Assembly (NCBI GenBank): GCA_946902875.1
Contig: OX336338.1
Span: 6,563,971-6,627,970, forward strand
Origin: Nematopogon swammerdamellus
Lineage: Eukaryota > Arthropoda > Insecta > Lepidoptera > Adelidae
Direction: 5' to 3'
DNA: 64,000 bases
Shown: piece after piece, positions 9,725 to 20,256 of the stretch
How the letters are laid out: each line of letters starts with the position of its first letter
Position numbering within the stretch: the first letter of the stretch is position 1
Made by a program: the position numbers and the translations under genes
Notes under the pieces: model-generated
What the model saw: the letters and a program-made list of their open reading frames with translations, nothing else
The model's database searches: none
What the model was told of the DNA's origin: nothing

Positions 9725-10030
9725 GTCCCATTGAGTGCCGCGCCTCGCGCCTCGCCGTGCCACGCCCGCGCCGCCCCGCGCCGCGTCTGCGCGTCCCGCG
9801 CCGAGCTGTTCCCACTGCCCGGCGCGCCCCGTGCCGTGCCTGTACGGGTGACACGGAGCACACGGCTGCGTGCGCGCGTGCGAGCGTCTCGTGCCGCGCT
9901 TTTGAAGTTACCGACTCTCGTCTCGACGGATCAGGCCGCGCCACGCCGCGCCGCGCCTCCTGTTCCCACCGGCTGGGGCGCGGCGGGGCACGGCTCGGCG
10001 CGCCGAGGCGCGGAGGCAATGGGACCCTGC
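9725..10030. other. GC/CpG-rich block
   Basis: This is about 300 bp of GC-rich, CpG-dense sequence in otherwise AT-rich DNA, directly after the TA-flanked element. Open frames here exist on both strands, are arginine/alanine/proline-rich and overlap one another, which is what composition alone produces. It could be a CpG-rich promoter or leader exon, but no TATA box, start or splice signal decides it. Confidence 0.5.
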
Positions 10031-10059
10031 CATTAGTCAGCACCCATAAATTGTTTTAA

Positions 10060-10438
10060 GGCGCCTACTAACGCCAACGGCGGCATAGCGCGTAGGTAGT
10101 AAGTTTTCATAAGGGGGTTTTTCATAAATTGCGATCCTTCGCATTAGAACTTTAAAAAGCGTGTGATCGATAGTTAAAACAAATGGCGTCATTTTGCTAT
10201 AAAAATCCATTCAAAATCTCTTTAATTTCTGAGATCAAGACTTCAAAGTTCACGCACAAGCAAAAAATCGACATTTGGTTACCGTATAGTTTGTCTAGAA
10301 AATGATACAATTTTACAACCAAAAACGTGTGATCGTTAGACCAAGAATTTTTCTATATTTTGCAGTAGTAGCCTTTAGATTGGCCAAGTTATCACGGGCT
10401 ACTTCTTAAAAAATCCACACGCGGCATTACTAGGCGCC
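10060..10438. mobile_element. TTAA-flanked inverted-repeat element (piggyBac-like MITE candidate)
   Basis: It begins GGCGCCTACTAACGCC and ends with the near-complement (GGCATTACTAGGCGCC). TTAA lies at both borders (10056-10059, 10439-10442), the target duplication of piggyBac-type elements. The interior 340 bp has no coding potential. Family assignment rests only on the TTAA flanks. Confidence 0.5.
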
Positions 10439-11823
10439 TTAACACGTTCAGCGCCAAGGCACCTCTGAGGAGAATGTTGTGGGAATCGCAATTTTTTTTG
10501 CATAAATGACATCTTTTGGTTCTAAAATACTATGTGAACTAGGTTTTTTTTTTACTTTTCTTTTTACCTGTTTTTTAGGGTTCCGTACCTCAAAGGAGGA
10601 AAAAACGGAACCCTTATAGGATCACTTTTTTGTCCGTCTGTCTGCCTGTCTGGCTGGCTAGCTGTCTGTCTGTCAAGACCTTTTTTCTCAGGAACGGGTA
10701 GACGTATCAAGTTGAAATTAATATCAAATACTAAGGTCTACGTTTCCTCGGAGCTGTAAAAAATTTAAGATTCTAGGTCAACGCAATCACTAGATACGTC
10801 TATTTACGTCACATATTTTGCTACCGGCAAATCAAATCAAAACCTATAGAGTACTTCCCGTTAAGCTAGAATCATGAAATTTGGTAAAAAGCAAGGTCTT
10901 ACAGCACAAGTAAAGGAAAAAATCGAAAATTGAAAATTTATAGTTATGTGACATTAAAAATAATGTTTGTTTGTTTTGTATGTCAAGGCCCCTTTTTCTC
11001 AGGAACGGATCAAGATAACAAATTGAAATTAATACGAAATACTAAGATCTACGATCTCTTTAAGGTGTAGAATATTGAAGCTTCTAAATCAACGCAATCG
11101 AAAGATACGGCCATCTATGTCAGATTTCATACTCGCAAACTCACTCAAATCAAATCAAAACCTATAGGGTATTTCCTGTTAACATAGAATCACAAAATTT
11201 GGTAAGAAGCAAGGTCTTACAGCACAAGTAAAGGAAAAAACCCGAAAACTGTAAAATTATAGTTATTGACATTAAAAAAATATATATTGCTTTGCATGTC
11301 AAGGAGCCTTTTTCTCAAGAACGGATCAAGATAACAAATTGAAATTAATACGAAATACTAAAATCTACGATTTCTTTAAGGTGTAGAAAATGCAAGCTTT
11401 TAAATCAACGCAATCAATAGATACGGCCATCTATGTCACATTTCATACTCGCAAACTCACTCCAATCAAATCAAAACCTATAGGGTATTTCCCGTCAACC
11501 TAGAATTATAAATCTTGGTAAGAAGCAAGGTCTCATAGCACACGTAAAGGAAAAAATCCTAAAATTTTAAATTTGTAGTTATATTATATTAAAAAAAATT
11601 TGCTTCTTTTGTGTGTCAAGACCCTTTTTCTCAGTAACGAATCAAGATATCAAATTGAAATTAATATGAAATACTAATGTCCGCGATCCCTTCGAGTTAT
11701 AGAAAATGAAAGCTTCTAAATCAATATAATGAAGAGATACGGCTATTTATGGCAAATATTTAATACTTGCAAACTCACTCAAATGAAACCAAAACCTATA
11801 GAGTACTTACCGTTGACCTAGAG

Positions 11824-12463
11824 CAGAGTTACTCAAAGTGTGGTACGCGAACCCCCAGGGGTTCGCCATTTGATGGTAGAGGGTTCGCGACTACATTTAC
11901 GTAATGGCGGCTGGACGGCCTAATCGTAGATGCCGAAATGAGGACTGAAATTGTTCTTCATATTTCTCAGCTCTCCAGCGAACTGAAATGGTATTTTCCA
12001 GATATTGAAAATGCTAACAGCTGGATTCGAAACCCATTAGCGGTCACAACCGAGAGCATAAATGCTAGTTTGAGTATTAAGCAACAGTAGTCATTACTAG
12101 AAATGTCCGCAGATAAAACTCTTCATGCTGATTTCAAAAAGATGTCTTTAATTGATTTTTGGGCAGCGAGACAGGAAGAATATTCCGAGCTGTCCCGCAA
12201 AGCCTGAATTTCCTTTTACCCTTCGCCACCACATACCTTTGTGAGAGTGGGTTTTCACACCTGGTAATGCTAAAAACGAAATATAGAAATCGACTTGATG
12301 TGCAGTCAGAATTGAGATTAAAATTGTCCATCACCTAAAAACCCTTTTTATTAAATTAAAAAACCTTATAAGCTAAAGTTTGTTTTTCTTATTTTCCTTT
12401 CCTTGGGGCAGGATTTTGAAACTCTATTAGGGGTACGTGACATCATGAGTTTGAGAAACCCTG
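11824..12463 (+). mobile_element. hAT element, internally deleted, with 8-bp target duplication
   Basis: The ends are CAGAGTTACTCAAAG and TTTGAGAAACCCTG, typical imperfect hAT termini. A perfect 8-bp duplication ACCTAGAG flanks it (11816-11823, 12464-12471). The uninterrupted target is visible in the related repeat at about 55350 (GTTGACCTAGAGTAATG), which confirms the boundaries. It carries only the C-terminal part of a transposase. Confidence 0.93.
11932..12338 (+). pseudogene. hAT transposase, C-terminal fragment (ZBED-like), broken
   Basis: The frame from 11932 encodes a segment with ELKWYFPDIE, a stop at about 12088, then FKKMSLIDFWAARQEEYSEL. After a frameshift at about 12205 it continues with LLPFATTYLCESGFSHLVML and a KYRNRLDVQSELRLKLS end. 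This is the conserved hAT dimerisation region (TTYLCE.GFS) found in ZBED5/SCAND3-like transposases. The N-terminal BED finger and the catalytic DDE core are absent. One stop plus one frameshift make it a relic. Confidence 0.85.
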
Positions 12464-12773
12464 ACCTAGAGTAATGAAATTTGGCAAGAAGCAAGGTCTC
12501 ACATCACAAGTAAAGAAAAAATGCGAAAATTGTAGATATGTCGTTATGTCTATAAGAAATATATTTTTGTATATTTCAACTTCACGAATGCTCACAGTCA
12601 AACCATTACTGTACTGTTTATTTAGGCGGTTCGTGATTTTCCAAAACAATTGTTTTTGTACATACGTAATACAAATATATTGAGTGATGTTGATGATACG
12701 GAACCCTCAGTGCGCGAGTTCAACTCGCACTTGCCGACTTTTTTTAGGTGTATCATATAATATACACTGGCCG

Positions 12774-12805
12774 CTGAGACTGACTTTTAGAAAAGTCAGT
12801 CTCAG
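12774..12805. repeat. Perfect 15-bp hairpin with 2-nt loop
   Basis: The arms 12774-12788 and 12791-12805 (CTGAGACTGACTTTT and its complement) are perfectly paired across AG. It lies just after the end of repeat R copy 1 within a 'GTGTATA/TATACACTGG' segment. No T-run follows that would suggest a terminator. Confidence 0.8.
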
Positions 12806-13116
12806 GGGCCACTACGCACTACTTCTCATATATTTATGAGTTTTCCCACCTTTTTTCCTTACATTTATCACTGCTACACAAAGTGTGGCAAAAAGGGCAA
12901 GGCTCAACCTGGCCAAAGAAAGTTTGCTGCTCAAGTGACGACCATTTGCTCCATGCAATTTTTTTTACTGCCAACCCTGCTTCAGCGAAGTCCACAGTAA
13001 ATAGAAATATAAGGTTGATTATTAGAATAAGAATAAATAAATAAAAAGGCTCATGATTATCGAAATAAAAAGTCTGGTTGATGAGTAGTATTTGATTGAA
13101 AGAACAAATAAATAAG

Positions 13117-13450
13117 TTTTTTTTTTTTTTTTTTTTATGGAAACTGACACGGTTGGCTACATCACCTACAACATCCGTGATGTCAGCCCATAACACCGGG
13201 TGAACTTGGTGCCACGTCAGTGCTTCCCTTCGGTCGTGCCGGCTACACTGAACTGGACGGAAAACACAAACTATTTACATAGCCGTTTCGACCGACCTTT
13301 CATTCAGTGCGGTGGTACCAGCCCGGGCGGGATAAACCCTACCACCTAGTAATATAAGAAGGGAGTCATATCCCTTAGTCGCCTTTTACGACATACACGG
13401 GTAGAGATGCAGTGGGGCTATTCTTTTAAAGTACCGGCCCCACACGGTAC
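13117..13450 (-). repeat. SINE family A, variant with a different head
   Basis: On the minus strand the 3' body is the same as in the copies at 2684-3060 and 40707-41050, and ends in a 20-base T-run on the plus strand (A-tail) at 13117-13136. Upstream of the body it has a different 5' module (GTGTGGGGCCGGTACTTTAA..., ...GTCGTAAAAGGCGACTAAGG) instead of the tRNA/5S-like head. The copy at 32212-32545 has the same arrangement. Confidence 0.82.
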
Positions 13451-13621
13451 AAATAATAGTAAAGTACAAATAAATAAGTAATTGTTACAAATAAATACTA
13501 AGTAAGACTTTTTTGTAATGCATAAACTTATTAAAATAATAATACATAAGCGAAAAAGGTTGTTAAATATACAAAAAAATAAAAAATCCCATAATTCCTA
13601 AACTATATCACATTTTTATAC

Positions 13622-13805
13622 CCCAGATACACTGAACGATTTGTGAGGGCCAGGGCTACAAAGTGTTCATACAAAATGTTCGGCGCGGTGTATATTCACT
13701 GATACATTGGCCTCTGAAGTTGACTACTCACGGTGTATAACCAGATATACACTGGCCTGTGAGAGTTGCACTAGGGTGTATAATGATGATATATACACGT
13801 GGCGC
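13622..13805. repeat. Degenerate 'TATACACTGGCC...GTGTATA' repeats
   Basis: Several diverged units contain TATACACTGGCC or its complement together with GTGTATA. The same motif occurs at about 12747-12775. No coding potential. Confidence 0.45.
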
Positions 13806-14324
13806 TGAACCGAGACGTAAACAAAAATTCACGGTTTCACACCAAAGAAAGCATACTAGGTTTACTGGAACACCAAAGCTTCCACGGGGTCAAGGCTTGA
13901 GTCAAGGAAAATATTGAGTACGTAGTATTATGTTTACACTCTCAAGTGCGCTTGACCTTGATGACCAAACTGCTGCTTATGTACTCATGCGATATGACTT
14001 TGACCTATTTCAATTTGCTCCAGTCGGGCGTGCTCATCACATGGCTCGCCGCGGCGTACATGATCACATGATTGTTGCCGGAGTTTCCAGCAACTTCTGA
14101 CTCATGCGTGGCTCCAGATGGCCCAGGGGTGATAAGAGAAAAAAATAAATTACCGAATCCCCGTAAACATTCGGGAGAACAGCAAAAACTTGTTATTGTT
14201 TTTCACAGCCGAGAAGTGGCGCTTAAATCCTTGTCGATTCGAACAGCAAAGTTTTATTTCCTGGCTCTGTCAAGCGATAAAGCTCTGCTTCTGTTACGAA
14301 AGACTTGGATACAATGGTTTGTTA

Positions 14325-14473
14325 AATTAAAGAGGGGTGTGAATAGGCACCTTTCAGGTCGGCATGGCATTCGCAACCCCCGCATACGACCAAATGTCCA
14401 TGGGCGTCATTACTCATTAGAAACCTTTGTGGGTGGCTCGCTCGGCGCGATATGTCGCGTTTTCAATAAATAA
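14325..14473 (+). pseudogene. LINE ORF2 extreme C-terminus, relic
   Basis: The frame ending at 14473 has SGRHGIRNPRIRPNVHGRH, the C-terminal tail also seen after the reverse-transcriptase end at 28000-28335 and, in pieces, at 42880-42970 and 46270-46375. The longer open frame upstream (from 14072) is not similar to anything I recognise and is probably chance. Confidence 0.55.
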
Positions 14474-14499
14474 AAAAATGTTATGTGTCATTTTTGTCA

Positions 14500-15238
14500 T
14501 GAACGATTATTTTGTTTATGATTCGGATACCACACATTGTACACAAGAATTTAATACGAGTACATTAACGGTGGCAAAGTGAAGGCCGTGCGAATGAAAC
14601 CTGCCCTGAATGAATGGCGGTCGAAACGGCTTTACAGGGCGCGTTTCTATAAAGTTAATTCAAATTCAAATTACATTAATTTATTTACTCATTTATTTTT
14701 TATTTATTTATAGTATTATTTATGCATATTATTATTATTTGATTCTTAATATTTATTGGTAGGATTTTTTGTTTTAGATTTTAATTGTAGTTTTAGGTCA
14801 TTTTAATTTGATAGGTAGTTTTAGTTTATATTTTATTTTGTAACTAGCTTTATGTATTGTTTATATTTAATAAGTAGATTGTTGTGTAATAAATAAAAAA
14901 ATTACTTGAACATAGTAACAACCTAGTAGAAATAAATAGCTCCTTTCAGAAGCAAATTACTAGGCTAGCGACTTATGATGATGACCAATCGGAAAACGTA
15001 CTTAGGTACATTGTAAATTTTGTGATGAGTAAATAACCTATCTATTCCGATACCTACTTCTACGGAAATACTAAATTGATTAAAGCTGCAAGTAATGTAA
15101 ACTTTATATAGAAACGAAAACGAGTTTTCAGTTTGATAACGGACTTGTTTGAAGGTTGTCGCCGGCACCGGATGAGGATTTCGAATACGCACTATCGTAA
15201 GTATACATAGGAATAAACATTACCTATACGGTGGAAAA
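14500..15238. other. No gene recognised
   Basis: AT-rich intergenic sequence with T/A-rich low-complexity stretches at 14690-14900. No convincing ORF or known repeat. Confidence 0.6.
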
Positions 15239-15240
15239 AT

Positions 15241-15620
15241 AAAAAACCGGTCAAGTGCGAGTCGAACTCGCGCACCGAGGGTTCTGTATCGCCATGTCAT
15301 CGTCAGCGCCACTCACGCCATCTATGGCGCGTTTTATGAAATGCTTCATATTAGTTAAAATGCATGGTTAGGTAAAATACTTCATACTATTTTCGGTAGA
15401 TGGCGCGCATACACTTTTAAGTTTCTTGTATAGGGACCCCGTGATTATTTTTTTACGTTTTCTTATTTTTATTACTTGTTGTTATGTCGGTCATAATAAA
15501 TAACACATATTCTGTGAAAATTTCAACGGGCTACCTATTACGGTTCCAGTGATACAGCCCTCAGACATACAGACGGACAAACAGACAGACGGCATAGGCT
15601 TAGTAATAGGGTTCCTTAGT
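15241..15620 (-). repeat. Repeat family D, copy 1 (minus)
   Basis: On the plus strand it starts with AACCGGTCAAGTGCGAGTCG and ends with a GACAGACGG microsatellite followed by TAGTAATAGGGTTCC; this is the reverse of the plus-strand copy at 20508-20940. It includes the ATGGCGCGCATACACTTTT and AATTTCAACGGGCTACC motifs shared by all D copies. No ORF. Confidence 0.8.
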
Positions 15621-15649
15621 AATCCAATTTCGCCACCGTTCTTTTTTAA

Positions 15650-16080
15650 CGCCCGACGCAAAAGGAGGGATGTTATAAGTTTGACGCCTCCGTCTGTCTG
15701 TGTGTTTGTCTGCGGAATCGTAGCTTCCAAACGGATGGGCCGATTTGGATGCGATTTTTTTTTATAAAGCTGGTTTAACCGGGATGGTTTTTAACTATGT
15801 TTGATGTAGATCAGGTCAGCCGATTCGAAGATCATCAGCACTTTTTATGATTAGGGATCTCATATCTATGAATATCTGTCTGTGGCATCGTAGCTCTACT
15901 AGGTAGTTACCAAGTTTATGTCATTTATTTATTTATTGTGCAACAACCGCTAATTACAAAATAAAAATCGGATGGACCGATTTGGGAGCTACGATGCCAC
16001 ATACAGACACACAGACGTATGAGAAGACGGACGTATGAAACTTATAACACCCTTCCGTTTGCGTCGGGGGTTAATAAGTG
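15650..16080. repeat. Two opposed copies of the CCCGACG-type repeat
   Basis: The plus-oriented unit at 15650-15800 and the minus-oriented unit at 15965-16075 share TATAAGTTTGACG and AAACGGATGG.CCGATTTGG with 1975-2160. They face each other across about 160 bp of unrelated sequence. Confidence 0.6.
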
Positions 16081-16557
16081 TTCTGACTGGCTGACCAACA
16101 GTAGACGGACGTACACACAGACATTGTAGCTAGGTGCGATACTTATACTATATCGGAGCCCTAAAAAAACATAGTGTAAACCACTTTTTTCACGACGAAA
16201 AATTATAAAAAATTCAAACTTGTTCATCTTCATTGTATATTTACACCTTGTATACATAGCTATGTATATTTTTTAGTGTACAGCCTTCCGCTATCCATCA
16301 TCGAGTGACGAATAAATTATGCTGGTATAAATTCTCCGAAAATTCGAAAAGCTCATTGGTGTACGCGGGATTCGAACGTCGTCCCTTCCCATGACTCGTG
16401 CTTCCCACCACCGAACAGCGATCGGGGGCCGTTTTCCCGCGACGCGATTTCAAGCTCCGATGCTTCCCACCATAATAATAATTATGTGAACCTGGTGTGG
16501 GCGACGCGCATGTATTGCGATCGTAACGCTAAATAACGTTATCTACTACTGCGCCTG

Positions 16558-16566
16558 TATATAAAG
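16558..16566 (+). promoter_or_regulatory. TATA box of the cysteine-rich secreted protein gene
   Basis: TATATAAAG lies 124 bp upstream of the start codon of exon 1, in a spacing that puts a plausible transcription start at about 16590-16600 (near ATTCATAC). No other TATA-like run is closer. A focused TATA promoter fits a regulated, tissue-specific secreted protein. Confidence 0.6.
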
Positions 16567-16681
16567 ACTGGCTTGCGTTAGTTCTCGCCAATGATTCATA
16601 CAACACAGTGCGGTGCGGTACAACGGTCAGAACAATAAAGTTTGCTTTTGACGCACGTGACCTCTTCGAAAATATTTGAAA

Positions 16682-16760
16682 ATGGTTAAGTTGGCGGTAT
16701 TATTGTTCGGCGCGACGTTGTGTACGATTGCCCTAGCGAAACCAGAACTGGATAGAAATC
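16682..16760 (+). CDS. Cysteine-rich secreted protein, exon 1 (signal peptide)
   Basis: The ATG at 16682 opens a classic signal peptide: MVKL followed by a hydrophobic core (AVLLFGATLCTIALA), with a likely cleavage after residue 19. A few charged residues follow. The exon ends in phase 1 at 16760 against a consensus donor, GTAAGT at 16761-16766. The frame would otherwise run on into the intron to a stop at about 16858, which explains the 60-codon ORF seen there. It joins in phase to exon 2 at 20257, giving intron 1 of 3.5 kb. The complete product would be 120 residues, secreted, with two cysteine-rich domains supplied by the next two exons. Confidence 0.8.
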
Positions 16761-16766
16761 GTAAGT

Positions 16767-17540
16767 TGCTCGTAGAGATAATTATTTACTATCAGCTCGT
16801 AACCACTTACATTATATACGGTACAATGATGTTTTATAATCAACTGATAGGACGGTAAAGCGTCAAGTAAACTAAGAATTTCTATTCTAAAGTGAAAAAT
16901 TCTTACGAGCTGCATACGAATCAGGAAATAGAGGACAATTTCATAAACAGATTGTTTTAGATGCTACGATCGAAAAGTGCATTTTACCATAGCGTAAATG
17001 TAATTTGTGTCTCTGGTCGTATCTGAGTAATATACTTATCTTAACGGTTCTCTTACGGTTATTACGATATGCATTTTATGTGTGAAATTTAGATTATGGT
17101 TACATATTGCATTTGCGAAATAATGCCGCATGTTAATGTTTAAATACAATGCATGTACCAGCGATTACTTGGTCAAATGTATTTAGAGCGTACTTTAAAT
17201 AATAATATTATTATAAGAAGTTATATTATCTAGAAGTAAGCATTCTTTACAATTAATTGTTGTTATAATGAGTGCTTGCTTGATTATAGTAAGTAGATAC
17301 GAGATATTTTTTTACGCAATTACGCAGAAAACAGAAGCACATTTATTAGCATAACAATCTGACATAATATATCTAAAATTAAATGAACTTGAGCTATATG
17401 TATAAAATCGCGATATTTTTAACTTGAGCGAAGCCACGGACAGAGTTAGCAGTCTATGTGCCTCTGACTATGTATAGTTTGGTTCTGGCAGGGCAAACAC
17501 TTCAGTTCCTTTGAAATTTTTGACGTTTGCTTTACTAGGT
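16767..17540. other. Intron 1 sequence, no separate gene
   Basis: AT-rich intronic sequence with no ORF or repeat I recognise. Confidence 0.6.
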
Positions 17541-17544
17541 ACCA

Positions 17545-17800
17545 TCTTAATTTTATTTTATGGGAAGCACAACTAACGCAGAGGAAAGGATGCAGGTGGG
17601 AGTGCATTCCACATGTTGGCAACCCTGTAAATAAAGGATTTACAGGATCGATTTGTCCTAAGCGGGGGGATATCGACAGTGTGTGGATGAATTCTCAACC
17701 TGTTGCACGTGGAACGACGGTAGAATGCGGATGGAGGGATCGCATCGTGCAGCTGCTTGGAGCATTGATTGTTCTTATGCACTTTCAGTATCGACTGGAC
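17545..17800 (-). pseudogene. LINE ORF2 C-terminal fragment (Jockey/CR1-like)
   Basis: A minus-strand frame at 17782-17573 contains LHDAIPPSAFYRRSTCNRLR and ANMWNALPPASFPLR. This is the region after the reverse transcriptase in many Jockey/CR1-type LINEs (…LWN.LP…FP), also present at 28000-28220. It is a short 3' relic inside intron 1. Confidence 0.65.
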
Positions 17801-17818
17801 ATAGATTGCTGTAAGAAG

Positions 17819-18255
17819 TTAATCAATCAATCAATCATCAGCCCGTATCGGTCCACTGCTGGACATAGGTCTCTCCCAAGGCACGCCACCGCACGCGGTC
17901 TTTCGCTCTTCTCATCCATTCACTACCGGCTAACTTTTTTAGGGGTCGTCTGTCCACCTAGTTTGGAGGCGTCCCACGCTACGTTTGCTAGCACGCGTCT
18001 ACCCCGGCGGTCGTAGGATCTGCGACAGATGTGCCCAGCCCAGTGAAACTTCAGCTTGATAATTTTCTGAGCAAATTCGACTAACATGGTTCTTTGTCGT
18101 ATTTCGTTAATACCTACATATTTTATCGATCAAAGAATCAATCAAAGTCGAGCATTGCTCTTTCCATAGCTCGCTGAGCGTCTTTAAATTTGTGGACCAG
18201 ACCCATTTGTCAGGGTTCATGTTTCATCTCCGTACGTCACCACTGGCAGAACGCA
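17819..18255 (-). pseudogene. RTE-clade LINE 3' fragment
   Basis: On the minus strand this corresponds to the end of RTE ORF2 (the regions equivalent to KLKWQWAGH and the final AYVQQW are recognisable through substitutions and frame breaks). It ends in a (TGAT)n tail, seen as ATCAATCAATCA at 17819-17836. It is homologous to the better-preserved copy at 30461-31433. Confidence 0.75.
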
Positions 18256-18259
18256 CTGA

Positions 18260-19575
18260 TTAAAATACCTTAATATTTAATGAAAAGGTGCTCAAGTAGT
18301 AAGTAGGTAGGTAGGTAGGTAGGTATGTACATAATATGTAGAGCACTTCTTTATTTTCCTTCTCTTCTATTGTATTTTCCTTGTAGTATTTATAAATGCA
18401 CTTGATGTAGGTACATAATACCTTTATGTGAAGAAAATGTACTAACAACAATAATATATTATATTGAAATGGCACCTAATATTTCTCCCGAAACCGTTAC
18501 TCGAAGCGTGGAAAAAATCCGACCACGCCAAAACCTAAAATGGCTTACCTATCTAATTAGATGTGTGAACAATATTAAGTACTTAGTTTGTTCTTCATTG
18601 GTGGCGTGAACTGGCGTTCAGTCGTTAAAAATATAACTAATATTGTTCTAAATTACATAATAATATCTACGTAGTGCACACACAGACAGGTCTGCGCTCC
18701 TAGCCGCTCATACATGTTTGAGTTTCGAATGTTATATTTTTTTAGAACTTATAAACTCATTTATTAATTAAAATACATTTTGGCGGGATATCGCTTGTCA
18801 ATTCTTTTTATCACAAGTTGAAGTTCGTCGTTCGTACCAAAATCCTACTACTTAAAGTGAGCTAAACTTGTATATAAATAGTTAGAGCCGGAAACGGCTC
18901 TAAAGATTGGGATGAAATTTTGTATTTAGATAACGTTTTTTTTTCAAGTTTATCTAGAATGATGTATACGCCGAGCGAAGCTCGGACGCCCAGGTACAGG
19001 AATTAACGAGAAAATATTTTAGGGCGATGACTACGGACGTTCAAATGCTAAAAAATTAAATTATTAAATAATTAAAATTAAATGCAATTGTGACACGAGA
19101 TGAAACATGACGGAAAGAAAGCAATAGTCTTTTGTTGGAACACCCACAGGTGTTCTAAGGCGGCAGCAAGCAAACAAAATTGAGGCGTGCAATAAGCGTG
19201 GGCAAGCATTTTGTTTTCATCCCAGATGGGTCCTTTCTGCACGTGAAGAACAAAATACAGTTAATGCTGAGTGGCAGACCACCATTTTTGTTCGCCCAGT
19301 GTTTTTGAAAAAAAAAAACGCAAGGATACAATTTTTATAGCTTCGGCTCCGGGGCTTACCCGCGGCTCCGCTCGCGTTTTTTTTTTGGTTAGAAACCTTC
19401 CCCGTCGTACGCACAACAACCCAACAAAGTTCCATCGTAATCGGATGAACGGTTTACGAACGTATAGAAGACGAACAAACAAACAAACAAATATTCATTT
19501 TATATAGTCGATAAAAATAATTTCAGAAAGGAAAGCAAAAAAAAATTGTGTCTGTAATGGCTAAATTTTCCACCT
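18260..19575. other. Intron 1 sequence with repeat debris
   Basis: It holds a GTAG microsatellite near 18300-18325 and a degenerate 'CCCGCGGCTCCGCTCGCG' repeat with a CAAA run at 19340-19505. Open frames here are short and composition-driven. No gene is seen. Confidence 0.55.
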
Positions 19576-19581
19576 ACTCTA

Positions 19582-19719
19582 AGGCCCAATTGCGCCAACA
19601 CGAATTTAGAGTTAAGTAGCGAGTTATGGATTTAAACGCGGTTCCCACAGTCAACGGGTACTAGCTTAACGAGTTAAACTGGTTTATATCGTTAAATTCG
19701 TGTTGGTGCAAGTGGGCCT
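19582..19719. mobile_element. MITE, copy 2 (138 bp)
   Basis: The termini AGGCCCAATTGCGCCAACAC and GTGTTGGTGCAAGTGGGCCT are inverted, and TA borders both ends (19580-19581, 19720-19721). It is nearly identical internally to the copy at 9503-9639. Confidence 0.85.
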
Positions 19720-20256
19720 TAGTATTCTTTTTTTTTTATTCTGCTTTACGTTCTGGAGTAATCGTCACCTCGGACAGTACGATGACAGATGAATGGATGG
19801 ACGGACAGACATCTGACTAATAATGTTGTAACTGCTGCTGTAAATAATGTTGTAAGCTGACTGTAACTGTTGTACGTACTGGTAGGTACTTAATAAGAAT
19901 AGCCCCACTGCATTTCTCCCCGTGCATGTCGTAAAATGCGACAAAGGGATAAGGACAAGATGCCGTGCATATGGGCGACAAGCCAGCCACCTCTCACCTT
20001 GGCACGGTGTTTCCACCGAGTCATGAAGCAGGTGGGGCCTGCATGCCTTACTTGCTGCCTGATCTGAGTTATCTTGTCCGAATACTTTGCTAAACGTGGT
20101 GGTCGGTGTTGTGCTGTAATTTACCAGAATACTTGTAGCACAACACCAATTACTCTGCTTACCCCGAATGTCAGGATACGGCGTGTGGTGTGTACTGACA
20201 CGTTCCCCATAACCATAACAAATAGAGAAACAATTCAATACAACCGTTGTCCATAG

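Larger units (their letters stand above)
10577..12741 (+). repeat. Monomer-type repeat R, copy 1 (interrupted by a hAT element)
   Basis: It begins AGGGTTCCGTACCTCAAAGG, has a GTCT-type microsatellite, then about four ~315-bp internal monomers (each with TTTCTCAGGAACGG..., AAATTGAAATTAATACGAAA, GGTAAGAAGCAAGGTCT). It ends ACGGAACCCTCAGTGCGCGAG...CTTGCCGAC. Other copies: 54737-55640, 59109-62143 and the nested 59943-61460. No ORF is present. A hAT insertion occupies 11824-12463. Confidence 0.8.

Noticed and set aside
14072..14473. A 133-codon host gene
   Set aside because: Its C-terminal third is a recognisable LINE tail found elsewhere in the window; the rest has no support.
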